NCBI GenBank assembly: GCA_009746045.1
Contig: RPFO01001888.1
Span: forward strand, 29,455 to 93,454
Reading direction: 5' to 3'
DNA length: 64,000 nucleotides
DNA from: Mesostigma viride
Lineage: Eukaryota > Streptophyta > Mesostigmatophyceae > Mesostigmatales > Mesostigmataceae
Position numbers and translations under genes: made by a program. This document shows positions 11,401 to 24,500 of the stretch, piece after piece; within the stretch, counting starts at the first letter, position 1; each line of letters starts with the position of its first letter. Below the pieces are notes generated by a model, which saw only the letters and a program-made list of their open reading frames with translations, ran no database searches and was not told where the DNA came from.

Positions 11401-11838
11401 AAGGAGACAACCAGCGCAGGCCAGAAATCGGGAGAATCCGGACCATGGTAGCTCGAGCCTGCCGTTATCTTGTCCGCGTGCTCGAGGATATATCAATGAG
11501 ACAACCAGGGCATATATAAATCATTTGCGGGTATTTCCTCGTAAATGGGGGGAGAGCGATCGCAGCAATGGTGCTTACCCCTAGACACTCCCGGCCAGTT
11601 AGGCTCGAAACACACGCCCTGATCAAGCAAGCTGTTTCCGGCCCCACCGTCTAGGTCATCTAGTCGCTCTACACGTAAGCCGGCCATAATTTCAATGCAC
11701 AAGGCTACACATTTCCATCGATCACCATTCATATTCATCATCCTGAACGACTCGAACACGCGGACAAGATATAACGGCAGGCTCGAGCTACCATGGTCCG
11801 GAATCTCCCGATTTCTGGCCTGCGCTGGTTGTCTCCTT
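11401..11838. mobile_element. MITE E with ~85-bp inverted ends
   Basis: Left end AAGGAGACAACCAGCGCAGG and its reverse complement at the right end (to 11,838) enclose ~440 bp. The inverted match runs nearly perfectly for about 85 bp, through the CGGACCATGGTAGCTCGAG and TATCTTGTCCGCGTG blocks. No ORF. Further partial copies lie at 29,853-30,104 (opposite orientation), 31,254-31,291 and 1-28. Confidence 0.8.
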
Positions 11839-12327
11839 GATATATATATTAGGAATCATAATTACTTACATCAGAGTGAAGGCCTGCACCCTATCAAACA
11901 TAAACAAAGCCAACGCTAACAAGTCTAGGATATATGTTAAAAATATAATTACTTACAGCAGAGTGAAATCACTCAAACCAAAGCAAACGCCCAGCTATAA
12001 ACCTATATACAGAGCCATGTCAAAGCTCTATACTACGATAAGACCAATGGAAACTCCTAACGGGAGGAACCTAATAGCCCTGCTGCACCGCAATATCAGC
12101 CCGCGTACGGATCTAGGATATATATGGCAATACCTAGGCTATAACACGAGCCACTAGATAATTAATTAATTAATAACACGAGCCACTAGATAGCCATGGC
12201 TGACGGCGGAGCTCATAACTTACACGTTTCGGTTTGGGCCCCAAATTCGGCCGTGAATATCACAACCGCTTCGTCTTTCTAAGACGCACACGCTGATAGA
12301 TTTTACCGAAGCTATCACGCAATATTT
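11839..12327. other. Repeat-derived intergenic DNA
   Basis: Two copies of a TAATTACTTACA(G/T)CAGAG motif (about 11,860 and 11,945), also seen near 6,620, plus AATTAATTAATTAAT and repeated ACACGAGCCACTAGATA. No gene supported. Confidence 0.45.
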
Positions 12328-12675
12328 ATGACGATCAAACGCTCCTCTACGCAATGCAGCCTGGCGGCTGTGCTGAGCCCTGAAAATACGTCTGCAGCTC
12401 CAGCTGCAGCTTTGCCGCCTTTGCCCTCCGGCACTGAAGGCAGCGGTGCCACTAGCCAAGCACTAGTGGTCGCCTCGCCCCCCAGGCTCGCCTCGCAAGC
12501 AGCGTCGCCTGAGCCCAAGTGCAGTTTCCCTGCGGAGCCGAGCTGGGAGGAGCTTGACTTTGACGCCAACCAGCCGGCCGGCTTTTTTGACAAGCTCAAC
12601 CACGACAAAATCCTGCGCTACGTGTTTTGGGGGTCGCACGGCTCGCTTATTGAGATGTGCAAGGAGCTCTACTAG
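12328..12675 (+). CDS. Unrecognised 115-aa ORF
   Basis: An ORF with an alanine/proline/serine-rich first half and a more protein-like C-terminus (FFDKLNHDKILRYVFWG). No family recognised. It is followed within 90 bp by CTTCACATTAAGTGAGACAACTATG, an end motif shared with base ~30 of the window. It may therefore be cargo or a relic of a transposable element, or an exon of an unannotated gene. Low confidence that it is expressed. Confidence 0.3.
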   Translation: MTIKRSSTQCSLAAVLSPENTSAAPAAALPPLPSGTEGSGATSQALVVASPPRLASQAASPEPKCSFPAEPSWEELDFDANQPAGFFDKLNHDKILRYVFWGSHGSLIEMCKELY

Positions 12676-12779
12676 AGGCGCCGGGGAGGGCTCCCAGGCA
12701 TCTCTCACTTGACGCCACTTGCTGCGCACAGCTGCGCGCACCCTTCACATTAAGTGAGACAACTATGGTCTTGAGCTCT

Positions 12780-15700
12780 CTATTTTGGGAGCTTTGGGGT
12801 GTCATCGTCTGCAGGAAGCCTCGTGAGTAGGTAAATGAGGAAAACTCCGACCGCCGCCCCGCCTAGGTGCGCAATATGGTTCACGCTCATGCCAGCAATT
12901 TTCTTGCCCACAGAAAGTGAGGCAGCTTCCGAAAGCACCTGCATCCTCGCAACGAGCAGCAGACCCAGAGGGAGGGAGATGTAACCTATGATACATTCGT
13001 CAATTGAAATATATGAGTGAGCGATGTAGAATGTGTTTGTGTGTGAGGTGGGTTTGCGGGCATGGGAGAGGGGGGGAGGAGTTGAAAAGATTACATGGCT
13101 CCACGAATTCCCAGGTAGAAATCTTGTAGCCTGAACACATGCCATAGACCAGCCTGATGTACACACTTGCAAGTACGCTCCAAGAGAGTTGCTATGGCCA
13201 CATCTATCATTTCAAAAACTATCGCTGGTCAAAAGCACACAGGTCTGCGGTTACCTGGCTGGTTACCGGGCTGGTTGTCCACGAACGATGATGTTTAGGG
13301 TTCAGGGTTTAGAGTGTAGGATTGAGAGTTAGCTCATCTGGTTGGCTGTTTTAGGGTTAAGGGTTTAGGGTTTAGGGTTCAGGGTTTAGAGTGTAGGATT
13401 CAGAGTTGGCTCATCTGGTTGGCTGTTTTAGGGTTTAGGGTTTAGGGTTTAGGGTTTAGAGTGTAGGATTAAGAGTTAGCTCATCTGGTTGGCAACATTT
13501 GCCTTCTGAGCTCCCCTTGTTGAGCATGCTTCTTAATCTCACCTGGTTGACCACGAACTGGCCAAGTATGGCGACCTCTAGCATGCGCCGCCAGTCCCAT
13601 CGCATCTGCAAGGGTGTGGCAAATATCAGCCCGCACGGTCACGTGGCAAGTGATGGGCATGGTGCATCACAACAGCAAAGGATGTGATCCCTTGGGCATG
13701 AGGAAGGAAAGACGTTGAGATTTGGACTGTGCACCGCTTGCTTTTTGCAGAAGCCTGCCCCGATGCTGGCAGGTTTTGCACCCAGCCAAACCGGCGACCG
13801 TCCAGGCCCCTTGCAAGCGGTAGAAGCCAGAAATCGTGGTATGCACAAACTGTGTTATTCGATGGCTACCGCTACTCGTCACAGCTCCTGGACAGCGGGC
13901 AGGCTGGCGCGTGAACAGGTCCCCGCAGGGGGCTATTGGAGATGAAACGGAGGGGATTCCAAGAAGTGGTTGTTTATCTTTGATGGTGCAGGGAATGTGG
14001 CATAACTAATTGATGTCAATTAGTACCCGTGGCTGGGATGTAACAAAACTAGGATATCTGGGCTGCCATGAGAGCAATGCGTGATGTACGCATACATACC
14101 TAGAGCAAGGCATACACACACATAAAAATCATGATCGCCAAACGCTGCTTGTGTCTGCATTCGCTGGGTGGTCCGTTATGCCACTATGTCAGCTACAACC
14201 ATGGACACAGATATAGATGGACACAGATACAAATGGACACAGATATAGATGGACACATATATAGATGGACACATATATAGATGGACACAGATATAGATGG
14301 ACACAGATATAGATGGACACAGATATAGATGGACACAGATATAGATGGGTACAGATATAGGCTTTAACTCCAGCACGGGCCCTCCGATGAAAAAGATATG
14401 CCATGGACAGCCACACAACTTCACATTGAGTTGCAGATAGCTACGCTTGCCGGAAAAAGAAAACGTTGGAAAGCTACATGCCATAGCGTTATTTTCGACA
14501 GGCTGTGCAATTCAAAGACCTTGCACTGATTGTGCAGAGCCACAACCACTGTAAGTACAAAAAGATGCCATGTGTGACCCACCTTGACATGGCCAAGCTC
14601 AAGCCAATAGTTTGGTTCATGCTATATAAAAACACGACCGATGGATTGCTTCAACCGATGGCGAGACTGATGCACTGCTTCATGCCCCCCTTGGCGATGC
14701 CAAGCTCGCATACACACCAATACCAGGCGCAATCTCAACCCGTAGCCGCTTTTCAAGCGATGCACTCTTTCAAGCCACACCTTGACGAGCACGCTGATGG
14801 CGAAGAGCCCAAACACAGCCCCGGACGCGCCCAGGGACGTGACCGCCGCGCCGTAGGATGTATGTGGCAGAAGTAGATACGAGACGACGCTCGAGCCCAG
14901 GCCACAGACCAGGTAGGACGCCAGCACACCAAACATGCCCTCCTCCTCCTCCACAAGTTTACCTGGGGGGAGGGGGGGGAGGCGATGGGGGGTGGACGGA
15001 AGCAGTCGGGGAGCCAGGAACGGGAAGAAACAGCCGAAGGAGGCGGATATAACGGGTGAGGCAGACCCTAAACCTTAACAGAACCCTAAATCCTAAATCC
15101 TTAACAGAACCACATGGAACCAGGGGGGGGGGGAAGAGGAAGGGGAGGGACAGGAGGGGGACAACAAGCGAGCGTTTGCGCACCAGCACATGCACACTTG
15201 AAAACTTGCGCTAGCACATGGCACTAGCGTAGGCACACTAGCACACTGCACACCAGAACACTGCACACCAGCATACGTGCACACCAGCCACATCATTTTC
15301 TACTAAATGCTAACACATGGTGCGTGCGTATGCATGCGTGATGCCAGCTCCTTGCGGAGGCTGGAAAGTCTTCAACCTTGTTCAAAAGAAAGTAACCGAA
15401 CGATGTTGCCAGGATGCTGGGAGCGTAACAATGCTACAGGACAATAAGACCGATGCCAGAGGGGAACAGCATAGGCATGGCTACACTCTGGTCACCTGGG
15501 CATTGCTAGAAATGCGTGCTCACCACATAGGGTAAATACCAGCAAGAAGACCGTTTCCGTGGAAAATCGGGACAATGTACACTTAATTTACGTTAGCTTG
15601 AATGCACGTGTGAACGACGCACGGAAGATATACCCGCCATCGTGGACAGCATGCCCTAAGAACAGAATACCAGCCCACGCACGCTGCTAGAGCAAGTCAC

Positions 15701-17685
15701 TGTACGTACTGTACGAGCGAGAACGCACGGCTGTCGAGTGCTGGCATCCGTAACCCGCAAGAAACAATGGAAATCGTGTGGGCCCGCGTATCGAACACAA
15801 GAACCACCCGCAGACTATGTAGAGCAACAAGACTTTGGAGGAGAGTTGCTAGTAATACAAGACGGCAACCGGCTTCCTCTGAAGAAGTATAGTTCCCCAC
15901 TAAAGCCACGCACCGAATATGTAGAGCGAGAAGACGTTGGAGGAGAGGTGCTCCCAGGACGCGTGGCAGAACATGGAGGTGAAGAACTGGAACCACTGGG
16001 GGCGCGCGTGGTTCAAATACAGGCCCTGAATGAAGGGCAGCTGATGTCCGAATGATTCGACAGACCATACCCCCACCACCAAAATGGGAGGCACGTCAAA
16101 GGACAGCCAATGCTGAAAACCCATCTAATAAAATGGAAGGCATGCCATAGAACAGCCAACGCCCGTAACGCGGCCAATGCAGCGGGAGGCAGCAGAGGGG
16201 AGGAAGAAAGGAGTGCCCAGAGGGTGGATGGAAGGCAAACACGCGCGCAGATGGCTCGCTGCATGCTGGGAGCAGCAGGAGGTCCTGCACAAGCAGGGAA
16301 GGGTTGAGGTCCTTCACAAACAGGGACAGTTGGCGAGCCATACATAGGAGCCAGGCCAGCGGTAAAGAACCAGGTTACGAAAGAGGGCACCAATGAGTCA
16401 CGTTTCTCCCCCTTAGGAGTTCCCCCTTAAGAGGGCACCGATCAGTCACCTAATGTAGGTCAGGTGGTGGGGGGGGGGAGAGGGCATTCAATAAGTTTAT
16501 GGATGCCGACATTCACGGAGTTTAGCCCAAGCCAAATATTGCATGACCAGCGAGTTATGGTATCCTGCTGCTACAGTCATTCCCGCGTTAAGTTACGATT
16601 CTTAACGTTACGTTCCCGCGTTAAGTTACGACGCCGAAGAGTGGGCGTCGACCGTAACTTAAGTCTGGGTGCCATCGTAACTTAACGCGGCATTGAGCCA
16701 AACTGTAGGCGTCAGGCTACTTTTGGCTGCGGAGGAGACCGTTTTTGGCCAAGTCTGGACGTCCGGACTCCGGAATAGGGGACCCGCTATGCTGATAGCT
16801 AAATGAGACGACTCTATCTAACTATTATTGTGACGTTACAGTTTGTATAGGTAGCTGAATAGGCCATGCTGAATGCTGAATGCTGAATGCTGAATGCTGA
16901 ATGCTGAATGCTGAATGCTGAATGCTGAATGCTGAATGCTGAATGCTGAATGCTGAATGCTGAATGCTGAATGCTGAATGCTGAATGCTGAATGCTGAAT
17001 GCTGAATGCTCCACTTATTAATTAGTGGTAATTAGGCCGAGCTCGGCAGGGAACCCGGAACACAGAACACTGCGCCACAGAGCATAGCTGGCGCCAGGCT
17101 ACAGCAGGATGAACTGCTCAGCCGGATCTGAACTGAGGTGAACTAGCAAAGTCGCAGCTGCGCATCCTCGTTATCAGCCTATCACCCAAGCATCCCGCAG
17201 CGCCCAGCGTCGCCGGCCGCCGCATCCAGAGATGGTACGAAATCCCGTACATTGAGAGCCCTTGCTGCTGCAGCTGAATCGGGCTTGACGAGAGCTGTCG
17301 AATGCCGTATAGAAGTCCGTCAGAGTATGAGGGGGTTGGCTGCTAGCCTAATTCTACCGTTAAGTTACGTTCCCGCGTTAAGTTACGACGCCCAGAACTT
17401 GGCAGCGATCGTAACTTAACGCGGGAACGACTGTAAATACATGACACACATATAAATAGCAGTATCATTATATAATAATTAATATAATATATAGATTAAA
17501 ATTATTATAATAGTAATATCAGTATAGACGCACATGCAGTATGTGGTCCAGCGCAAACAGGGCCAGGTTGATGACCAGCAGCAGGAACACGCCGTTGGCC
17601 TCCTTCCGTTGCGGCGCAAGCACGTTGCGCCCCGTCATCATGTCCAGCTTGCCGTTGTCATGGTCGCCGTAGGCATAGCACGCCA
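12780..17685 (-). CDS. Chloroplast-type rhomboid protease, 5' end missing
   Basis: Intramembrane serine protease, probably of the plastid envelope. Five exons on the minus strand: 17685-17534, 16025-15914, 14962-14781, 13605-13543, 12938-12780. All splice phases agree and the frame is intact (~222 aa). Order of landmarks: KEANGVFLLLVINLALFALD (first TM), HASWEHLSSN (oxyanion His/Asn), KLVEEEEGMFG, GASGAVFG (catalytic Ser), WDWRRMLEV, NHIAHLGG (catalytic His). This layout closely resembles Arabidopsis RBL11, recalled from memory. The transit-peptide exon upstream of 17,685 was not found; it should end in phase 1 and may lie beyond the 18.5-26 kb minisatellite. Introns carry MITE B, a 16-bp array and telomere-like repeats. 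Serine and histidine are both present, so activity is plausible. Confidence 0.85.
13290..13488. repeat. Interstitial telomere-like tandem repeat
   Basis: Three units of roughly 75-85 bp, each combining TTTAGGG-like heptamers with TTTAGAGTGTAGGATT and TTAGCTCATCTGGTTGG. It lies in the last intron of the rhomboid gene. The heptamers match plant-type telomere repeats, but their interspersion with another motif argues against a true chromosome end. Confidence 0.85.
14201..14360. repeat. 16-bp tandem repeat
   Basis: About ten copies of GGACACAGATATAGAT with a few substitutions (ACATATATAG, ACAGATACAA), in an intron of the rhomboid gene. Minus-strand ORFs across it are artefacts. Confidence 0.9.
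16572..17435. mobile_element. MITE-like element B
   Basis: 864-bp non-coding element with inverted ends TACAGTCATTCCCGCGTTAA and its imperfect complement ending CGGGAACGACTGTA. Subterminal GTTAAGTTACGACGCC motifs repeat at both ends. Internal blocks (CTTGACGAGAGCTGTCGA, GCTAGCCTAATTCTACCG, GGGGACCCGCTATG) occur reversed in element C at 26,738-27,434, proving a family. It lies in the rhomboid intron between exons 17,534 and 16,025 and contains a 7-bp satellite. Confidence 0.8.
16866..17011. repeat. 7-bp tandem array (GCTGAAT)n, ~20 copies
   Basis: Perfect heptamer repeat inside MITE B, absent from element C. Read on the minus strand it gives the artefactual peptide repeat HSAFSIQ. Confidence 0.95.
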
Positions 17686-17935
17686 CTGCAGATGGGGGGG
17701 TTGACAGGCAGGGTGAGCAGAACGAGGTGCCAAGAGTAAGGGCACGGATAAGCAAGCGTTTTGGTTGTCGCAGGCCGAGCACGCAACAGCAGACGGGGAT
17801 AGTGATGGGTGTGAGCAGACAAGGAACCCATACTTGGTACAGGGCATTGATGAGCACTCTTGCCACGGTACGGTGTAGGCGAGCACGCCTCTGTCACAGT
17901 TAACCAGGTGTTCAAAGTACATGATACAATAGGGA

Positions 17936-18527
17936 CCCAGAGTTAAGGGCGCTCGTAGACGACGATTTCACCGTCGGCCGACCATGCCCCTGCAGCTGGG
18001 GGGGATGAACAGGCGTTGATTGACACGGTGATGGGTGTAGCGGGTGCTGGTTAGCCCCGATGTCGCGGTAAGTGCCCCACTGGCGGCATCTTTAGGCCCC
18101 ATCGAGATAGCAAATGATGGAGCAAAGAAAGAGGGTCCAATAAGGGACCGATTAGGGGGTCGGATAAGGGAATGATGGTAAGCAGCACAAAGATTTCGAG
18201 CACGCCACAGGTGGAAATTGATACTGGCAGATTAGGTAGAGCAAGCGGCTCGAGGATGTGGCCAACAATGGGCCAGGGCGTGCACACACGTGAAGCAAGC
18301 CCCTGGGGAGTGGGGCCTGCCATTGCAATGCCCAAGCGGCGGTAACCGCTAATCAAGGCTCTTACCTACCCATCATATCCTGGTCCCTATAGCGCAGCCA
18401 ACCTTGCCCCTGATGTGGCTCCACTGGTGCCTTTAACGCCGTGAATCCTTGCCACACCCGGGACAAGCTTGAGGGATGTCGATCCGTGGTTTACCGCACT
18501 CACATCTAGGCCAGGCTTGTGAGAAAG
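17936..18527. other. No supported gene
   Basis: Between the first recognised rhomboid exon and the minisatellite. A short minus-strand segment at about 17,946-17,992, preceded by a good acceptor (CCCAGCTGCAG), reads as AWSADGEIVVYERP before a stop. It could be an exon end, but no partner exon was found. Confidence 0.3.
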
Positions 18528-18529
18528 GT

Positions 18530-21500
18530 GCCCGCATGGTCCACAGTCATGTGCCTGCATGGTCCACAATCATGTGCACGCATGGTCCACAATCGTGTGC
18601 ACGCATGGTCCACAATCATGTGCCTGCATGGTCCACAATCAAGTGCACGCATGGTCCACAATCATGTGCACGCATGGTCCACAACCATGTGCACGCATGG
18701 TCCACAACCATGTGCCTGCATGGTCCACAATCATGTGCCCGCATGGTCCACAATCATGTGCCCGCATGGTCCACAATCATGTGCCCGCATGGTCCACAAT
18801 CAAGTGCCTGCATGGTCCACAATCATGTGCCTGCATGGTCCACAACCATGTGCCTGCATGGTCCACAATCAAGTGCACGCATGGTCCACAATCGTGTGCC
18901 TGGATGGTCCACAATCAAGTGCACGCATGGTCCACAATCGTGTGCCTGCATGGTCCACAATCGTGTGCCTGCATGGTCCACAATCATGTGCACGCATGGT
19001 CCTCAATCGTGTGCACGCATGGTCCTCAATCGTGTGCACGCATGGTCCACAATCATGTGCACGCATGGTCCACAATCGTGTGCACGCATGGTCCACAATC
19101 GTGTGCACGCATGGTCCACAATCGTGTGCACGCATGGTCCACAATCATGTGCCTGCATGGTCCACAATCATGTGCACGCATGGTCCACAACCATGTGCCT
19201 GCATGGTCCACAATCAAGTGCACGCATGGTCCACAATCGTGTGCCTGGATGGTCCACAATCAAGTGCCTGCATGGTCCACAATCATGTGCCTGCATGGTC
19301 CACAACCATGTGCCTGCATGGTCCACAATCAAGTGCACGCATGGTCCACAATCGTGTGCCTGGATGGTCCACAATCAAGTGCACGCATGGTCCACAATCG
19401 TGTGCCTGCATGGTCCACAATCGTGTGCCTGCATGGTCCACAATCATGTGCACGCATGGTCCTCAATCGTGTGCACGCATGGTCCTCAATCGTGTGCACG
19501 CATGGTCCTCAATCGTGTGCCTGCATGGTCCACAGTCAAGTGCCTGGATGGTCCACAATCGTGTGCACGCATGGTCCACAATCATGTGCACGCATGGTCC
19601 ACAATCATGTGCACGCATGGTCCACAATCAAGTGCACGCATGGTCCACAATCAAGTGCACGCATGGTCCTCAATCGTGTGCCTGCATGGTCCACAATCAT
19701 GTGCCTGCATGGTCCACAATCATGTGCACGCATGGTCCACAATCAAGTGCACGCATGGTCCACAACCATGTGCCTGGATGGTCCACAATCATGTGCCTGG
19801 ATGGTCCACAACCATGTGCACGCATGGTCCACAATCAAGTGCCTGGATGGTCCACAATCATGTGCACGCATGGTCCACAATCAAGTGCCTGGATGGTCCA
19901 CAATCGTGTGCCCGCATGGTCCACAACCATGTGCACGCATGGTCCACAATCATGTGCACGCATGGTCCACAATCATGTGCACGCATGGTCCACAATCAAG
20001 TGCACGCATGGTCCACAATCAAGTGCACGCATGGTCCTCAATCGTGTGCCTGCATGGTCCACAATCATGTGCCTGCATGGTCCACAATCATGTGCACGCA
20101 TGGTCCACAATCAAGTGCACGCATGGTCCACAACCATGTGCCTGGATGGTCCACAATCATGTGCCTGGATGGTCCACAATCAAGTGCACGCATGGTCCAC
20201 AATCAAGTGCACGCATGGTCCTCAATCGTGTGCCTGCATGGTCCACAATCATGTGCCTGCATGGTCCACAATCATGTGCACGCATGGTCCACAATCAAGT
20301 GCACGCATGGTCCACAACCATGTGCCTGGATGGTCCACAATCATGTGCCTGGATGGTCCACAACCATGTGCACGCATGGTCCACAATCAAGTGCCTGGAT
20401 GGTCCACAATCATGTGCACGCATGGTCCACAATCAAGTGCCTGGATGGTCCACAATCGTGTGCCCGCATGGTCCACAACCATGTGCACGCATGGTCCACA
20501 ATCGTGTGCCCGCATGGTCCACAATCATGTGCCCGCATGGTCCACAATCATGTGCACGCATGGTCCACAATCATGTGCACGCATGGTCCACAATCAAGTG
20601 CACGCATGGTCCACAATCAAGTGCACGCATGGTCCTCAATCGTGTGCCTGCATGGTCCACAATCATGTGCCTGCATGGTCCACAATCATGTGCACGCATG
20701 GTCCACAATCAAGTGCACGCATGGTCCACAACCATGTGCCTGGATGGTCCACAATCATGTGCCTGGATGGTCCACAATCATGTGCCTGCATGGTCCACAA
20801 TCGTGTGCCTGCATGGTCCACAATCAAGTGCACGCATGGTCCACAACCATGTGCCTGCATGGTCCACAATCGTGTGCCTGCATGGTCCACAATCATGTGC
20901 CCGCATGGTCCACAATCATGTGCCCGCATGGTCCACAACCATGTGCCTGGATGGTCCACAATCATGTGCCTGGATGGTCCACAATCATGTGCCTGCATGG
21001 TCCACAATCGTGTGCCTGCATGGTCCACAATCAAGTGCACGCATGGTCCACAACCATGTGCCTGCATGGTCCACAATCATGTGCCTGCATGGTCCACAAT
21101 CAAGTGCACGCATGGTCCACAATCAAGTGCACGCATGGTCCTCAATCGTGTGCCTGCATGGTCCACAATCATGTGCCTGCATGGTCCACAATCATGTGCA
21201 CGCATGGTCCACAATCAAGTGCACGCATGGTCCACAACCATGTGCCTGGATGGTCCACAATCATGTGCCTGGATGGTCCACAATCATGTGCCTGCATGGT
21301 CCACAATCGTGTGCCTGCATGGTCCACAATCAAGTGCACGCATGGTCCACAACCATGTGCCTGCATGGTCCACAATCGTGTGCCTGCATGGTCCACAATC
21401 ATGTGCCCGCATGGTCCACAATCATGTGCCTGGATGGTCCACAATCATGTGCCTGCATGGTCCACAATCATGTGCCCGCATGGTCCACAATCATGTGCCT

Positions 21501-24500
21501 GGATGGTCCACAATCGTGTGCACGCATGGTCCACAATCGTGTGCCTGCATGGTCCACAATCATGTGCACGCATGGTCCACAATCAAGTGCACGCATGGTC
21601 CTCAATCGTGTGCCTGCATGGTCCACAATCATGTGCCCGCATGGTCCACAACCATGTGCCTGCATGGTCCACAATCAAGTGCACGCATGGTCCTCAATCG
21701 TGTGCCTGCATGGTCCACAATCGTGTGCCTGGATGGTCCACAATCATGTGCCCGCATGGTCCACAACCATGTGCCTGCATGGTCCACAATCAAGTGCACG
21801 CATGGTCCTCAATCGTGTGCCTGCATGGTCCACAATCGTGTGCCTGCATGGTCCACAATCATGTGCCCGCATGGTCCACAACCATGTGCCTGCATGGTCC
21901 ACAATCAAGTGCACGCATGGTCCACAATCGTGTGCCTGGATGGTCCACAATCATGTGCCTGCATGGTCCACAATCATGTGCCTGCATGGTCCACAATCAT
22001 GTGCACGCATGGTCCACAATCATGTGCCCGCATGGTCCACAATCATGTGCCTGCATGGTCCACAGTCGTGTGCACGCATGGTCCACAACCATGTGCACGC
22101 ATGGTCCACAATCAAGTGCACGCATGGTCCTCAATCGTGTGCCTGCATGGTCCACAATCATGTGCCTGGATGGTCCACAATCATGTGCCCGCATGGTCCA
22201 CAACCATGTGCCTGCATGGTCCACAATCAAGTGCACGCATGGTCCACAATCAAGTGCACGCATGGTCCACAATCATGTGCCTGGATGGTCCACAATCATG
22301 TGCACGCATGGTCCACAATCAAGTGCACGCATGGTCCACAATCATGTGCACGCATGGTCCACAATCATGTGCCTGGATGGTCCACAATCATGTGCACGCA
22401 TGGTCCACAATCATGTGCACGCATGGTCCACAACCATGTGCACGCATGGTCCACAATCATGTGCCCGCATGGTCCACAATCATGTGCACGCATGGTCCAC
22501 AATCAAGTGCCTGCATGGTCCACAATCATGTGCCCGCATGGTCCACAATCATGTGCCTGCATGGTCCACAGTCGTGTGCACGCATGGTCCACAATCATGT
22601 GCACGCATGGTCCACAATCATGTGCCTGGATGGTCCACAATCATGTGCACGCATGGTCCACAATCATGTGCACGCATGGTCCACAATCATGTGCCCGCAT
22701 GGTCCACAATCATGTGCCTGCATGGTCCACAGTCGTGTGCACGCATGGTCCACAATCATGTGCACGCATGGTCCACAATCATGTGCCTGGATGGTCCACA
22801 ATCATGTGCCCGCATGGTCCACAATCATGTGCCTGGATGGTCCACAATCATGTGCCTGGATGGTCCACAATCATGTGCACGCATGGTCCACAATCGTGTG
22901 CACGCATGGTCCACAATCGTGTGCCTGCATGGTCCACAATCATGTGCCTGCATGGTCCACAATCATGTGCCTGCATGGTCCACAATCATGTGCCTGCATG
23001 GTCCACAATCATGTGCCTGCATGGTCCACAATCATGTGCAGGCATGGTCCACAATCATGTGCCTGCATGGTCCACAATCATGTGCACGCATGGTCCACAA
23101 TCATGTGCCTGCATGGTCCACAATCATGTGCCTGCATGGTCCACAATCATGTGCACGCATGGTCCACAACCATGTGCCCGCATGGTCCACAACCATGTGC
23201 ACGCATGGTCCACAATCATGTGCCTGGATGGTCCACAATCATGTGCACGCATGGTCCACAACCATGTGCACGCATGGTCCACAATCAAGTGCCTGCATGG
23301 TCCACAATCATGTGCCTGCATGGTCCACAATCATGTGCACGCATGGTCCACAACCATGTGCACGCATGGTCCACAGTCGTGTGCACGCATGGTCCACAAC
23401 CATGTGCACGCATGGTCCACAGTCATGTGCCTGCATGGTCCACAATCATGTGCACGCATGGTCCACAATCGTGTGCCCGCATGGTCCACAATCATGTGCA
23501 CGCATGGTCCACAACCATGTGCACGCATGGTCCACAATCATGTGCCTGCATGGTCCACAGTCGTGTGCACGCATGGTCCACAACCATGTGCACGCATGGT
23601 CCACAATCAAGTGCACGCATGGTCCACAATCATGTGCCTGCATGGTCCACAATCATGTGCACGCATGGTCCACAATCATGTGCCCGCATGGTCCACAATC
23701 ATGTGCCCGCATGGTCCACAATCGTGTGCACGCATGGTCCACAGTCATGTGCCTGCATGGTCCACAATCATGTGCACGCATGGTCCACAATCGTGTGCCC
23801 GCATGGTCCACAATCATGTGCACGCATGGTCCACAATCGTGTGCCTGCATGGTCCACAATCATGTGCCCGCATGGTCCACAATCGTGTGCACGCATGGTC
23901 CACAGTCATGTGCCTGCATGGTCCACAATCATGTGCCCGCATGGTCCACAATCATGTGCCCGCATGGTCCACAATCGTGTGCACGCATGGTCCACAATCG
24001 TGTGCCTGCATGGTCCACAACCATGTGCACGCATGGTCCACAATCATGTGCCTGCATGGTCCACAGTCGTGTGCACGCATGGTCCACAACCATGTGCCTG
24101 CATGGTCCACAATCGTGTGCACGCATGGTCCACAACCATGTGCACGCATGGTCCACAATCGTGTGCCCGCATGGTCCACAATCATGTGCACGCATGGTCC
24201 ACAATCATGTGCACGCATGGTCCACAGTCGTGTGCCTGCATGGTCCACAATCGTGTGCACGCATGGTCCACAGTCATGTGCCCGCATGGTCCACAATCAT
24301 GTGCCTGCATGGTCCACAATCATGTGCACGCATGGTCCACAATCGTGTGCCCGCATGGTCCACAATCATGTGCCTGCATGGTCCACAATCATGTGCCTGC
24401 ATGGTCCACAATCATGTGCCTGCATGGTCCACAGTCGTGTGCACGCATGGTCCACAACCATGTGCACGCATGGTCCACAACCATGTGCACGCATGGTCCA

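Noticed and set aside
13290-13488. Chromosome end (telomere)
   Set aside because: Short interleaved heptamers inside an intron with gene sequence on both sides.
17946-17992. Extra rhomboid or upstream-gene exon (AWSADGEIVVYERP)
   Set aside because: Good acceptor, but an immediate stop codon and no partner exon; too weak for a feature.
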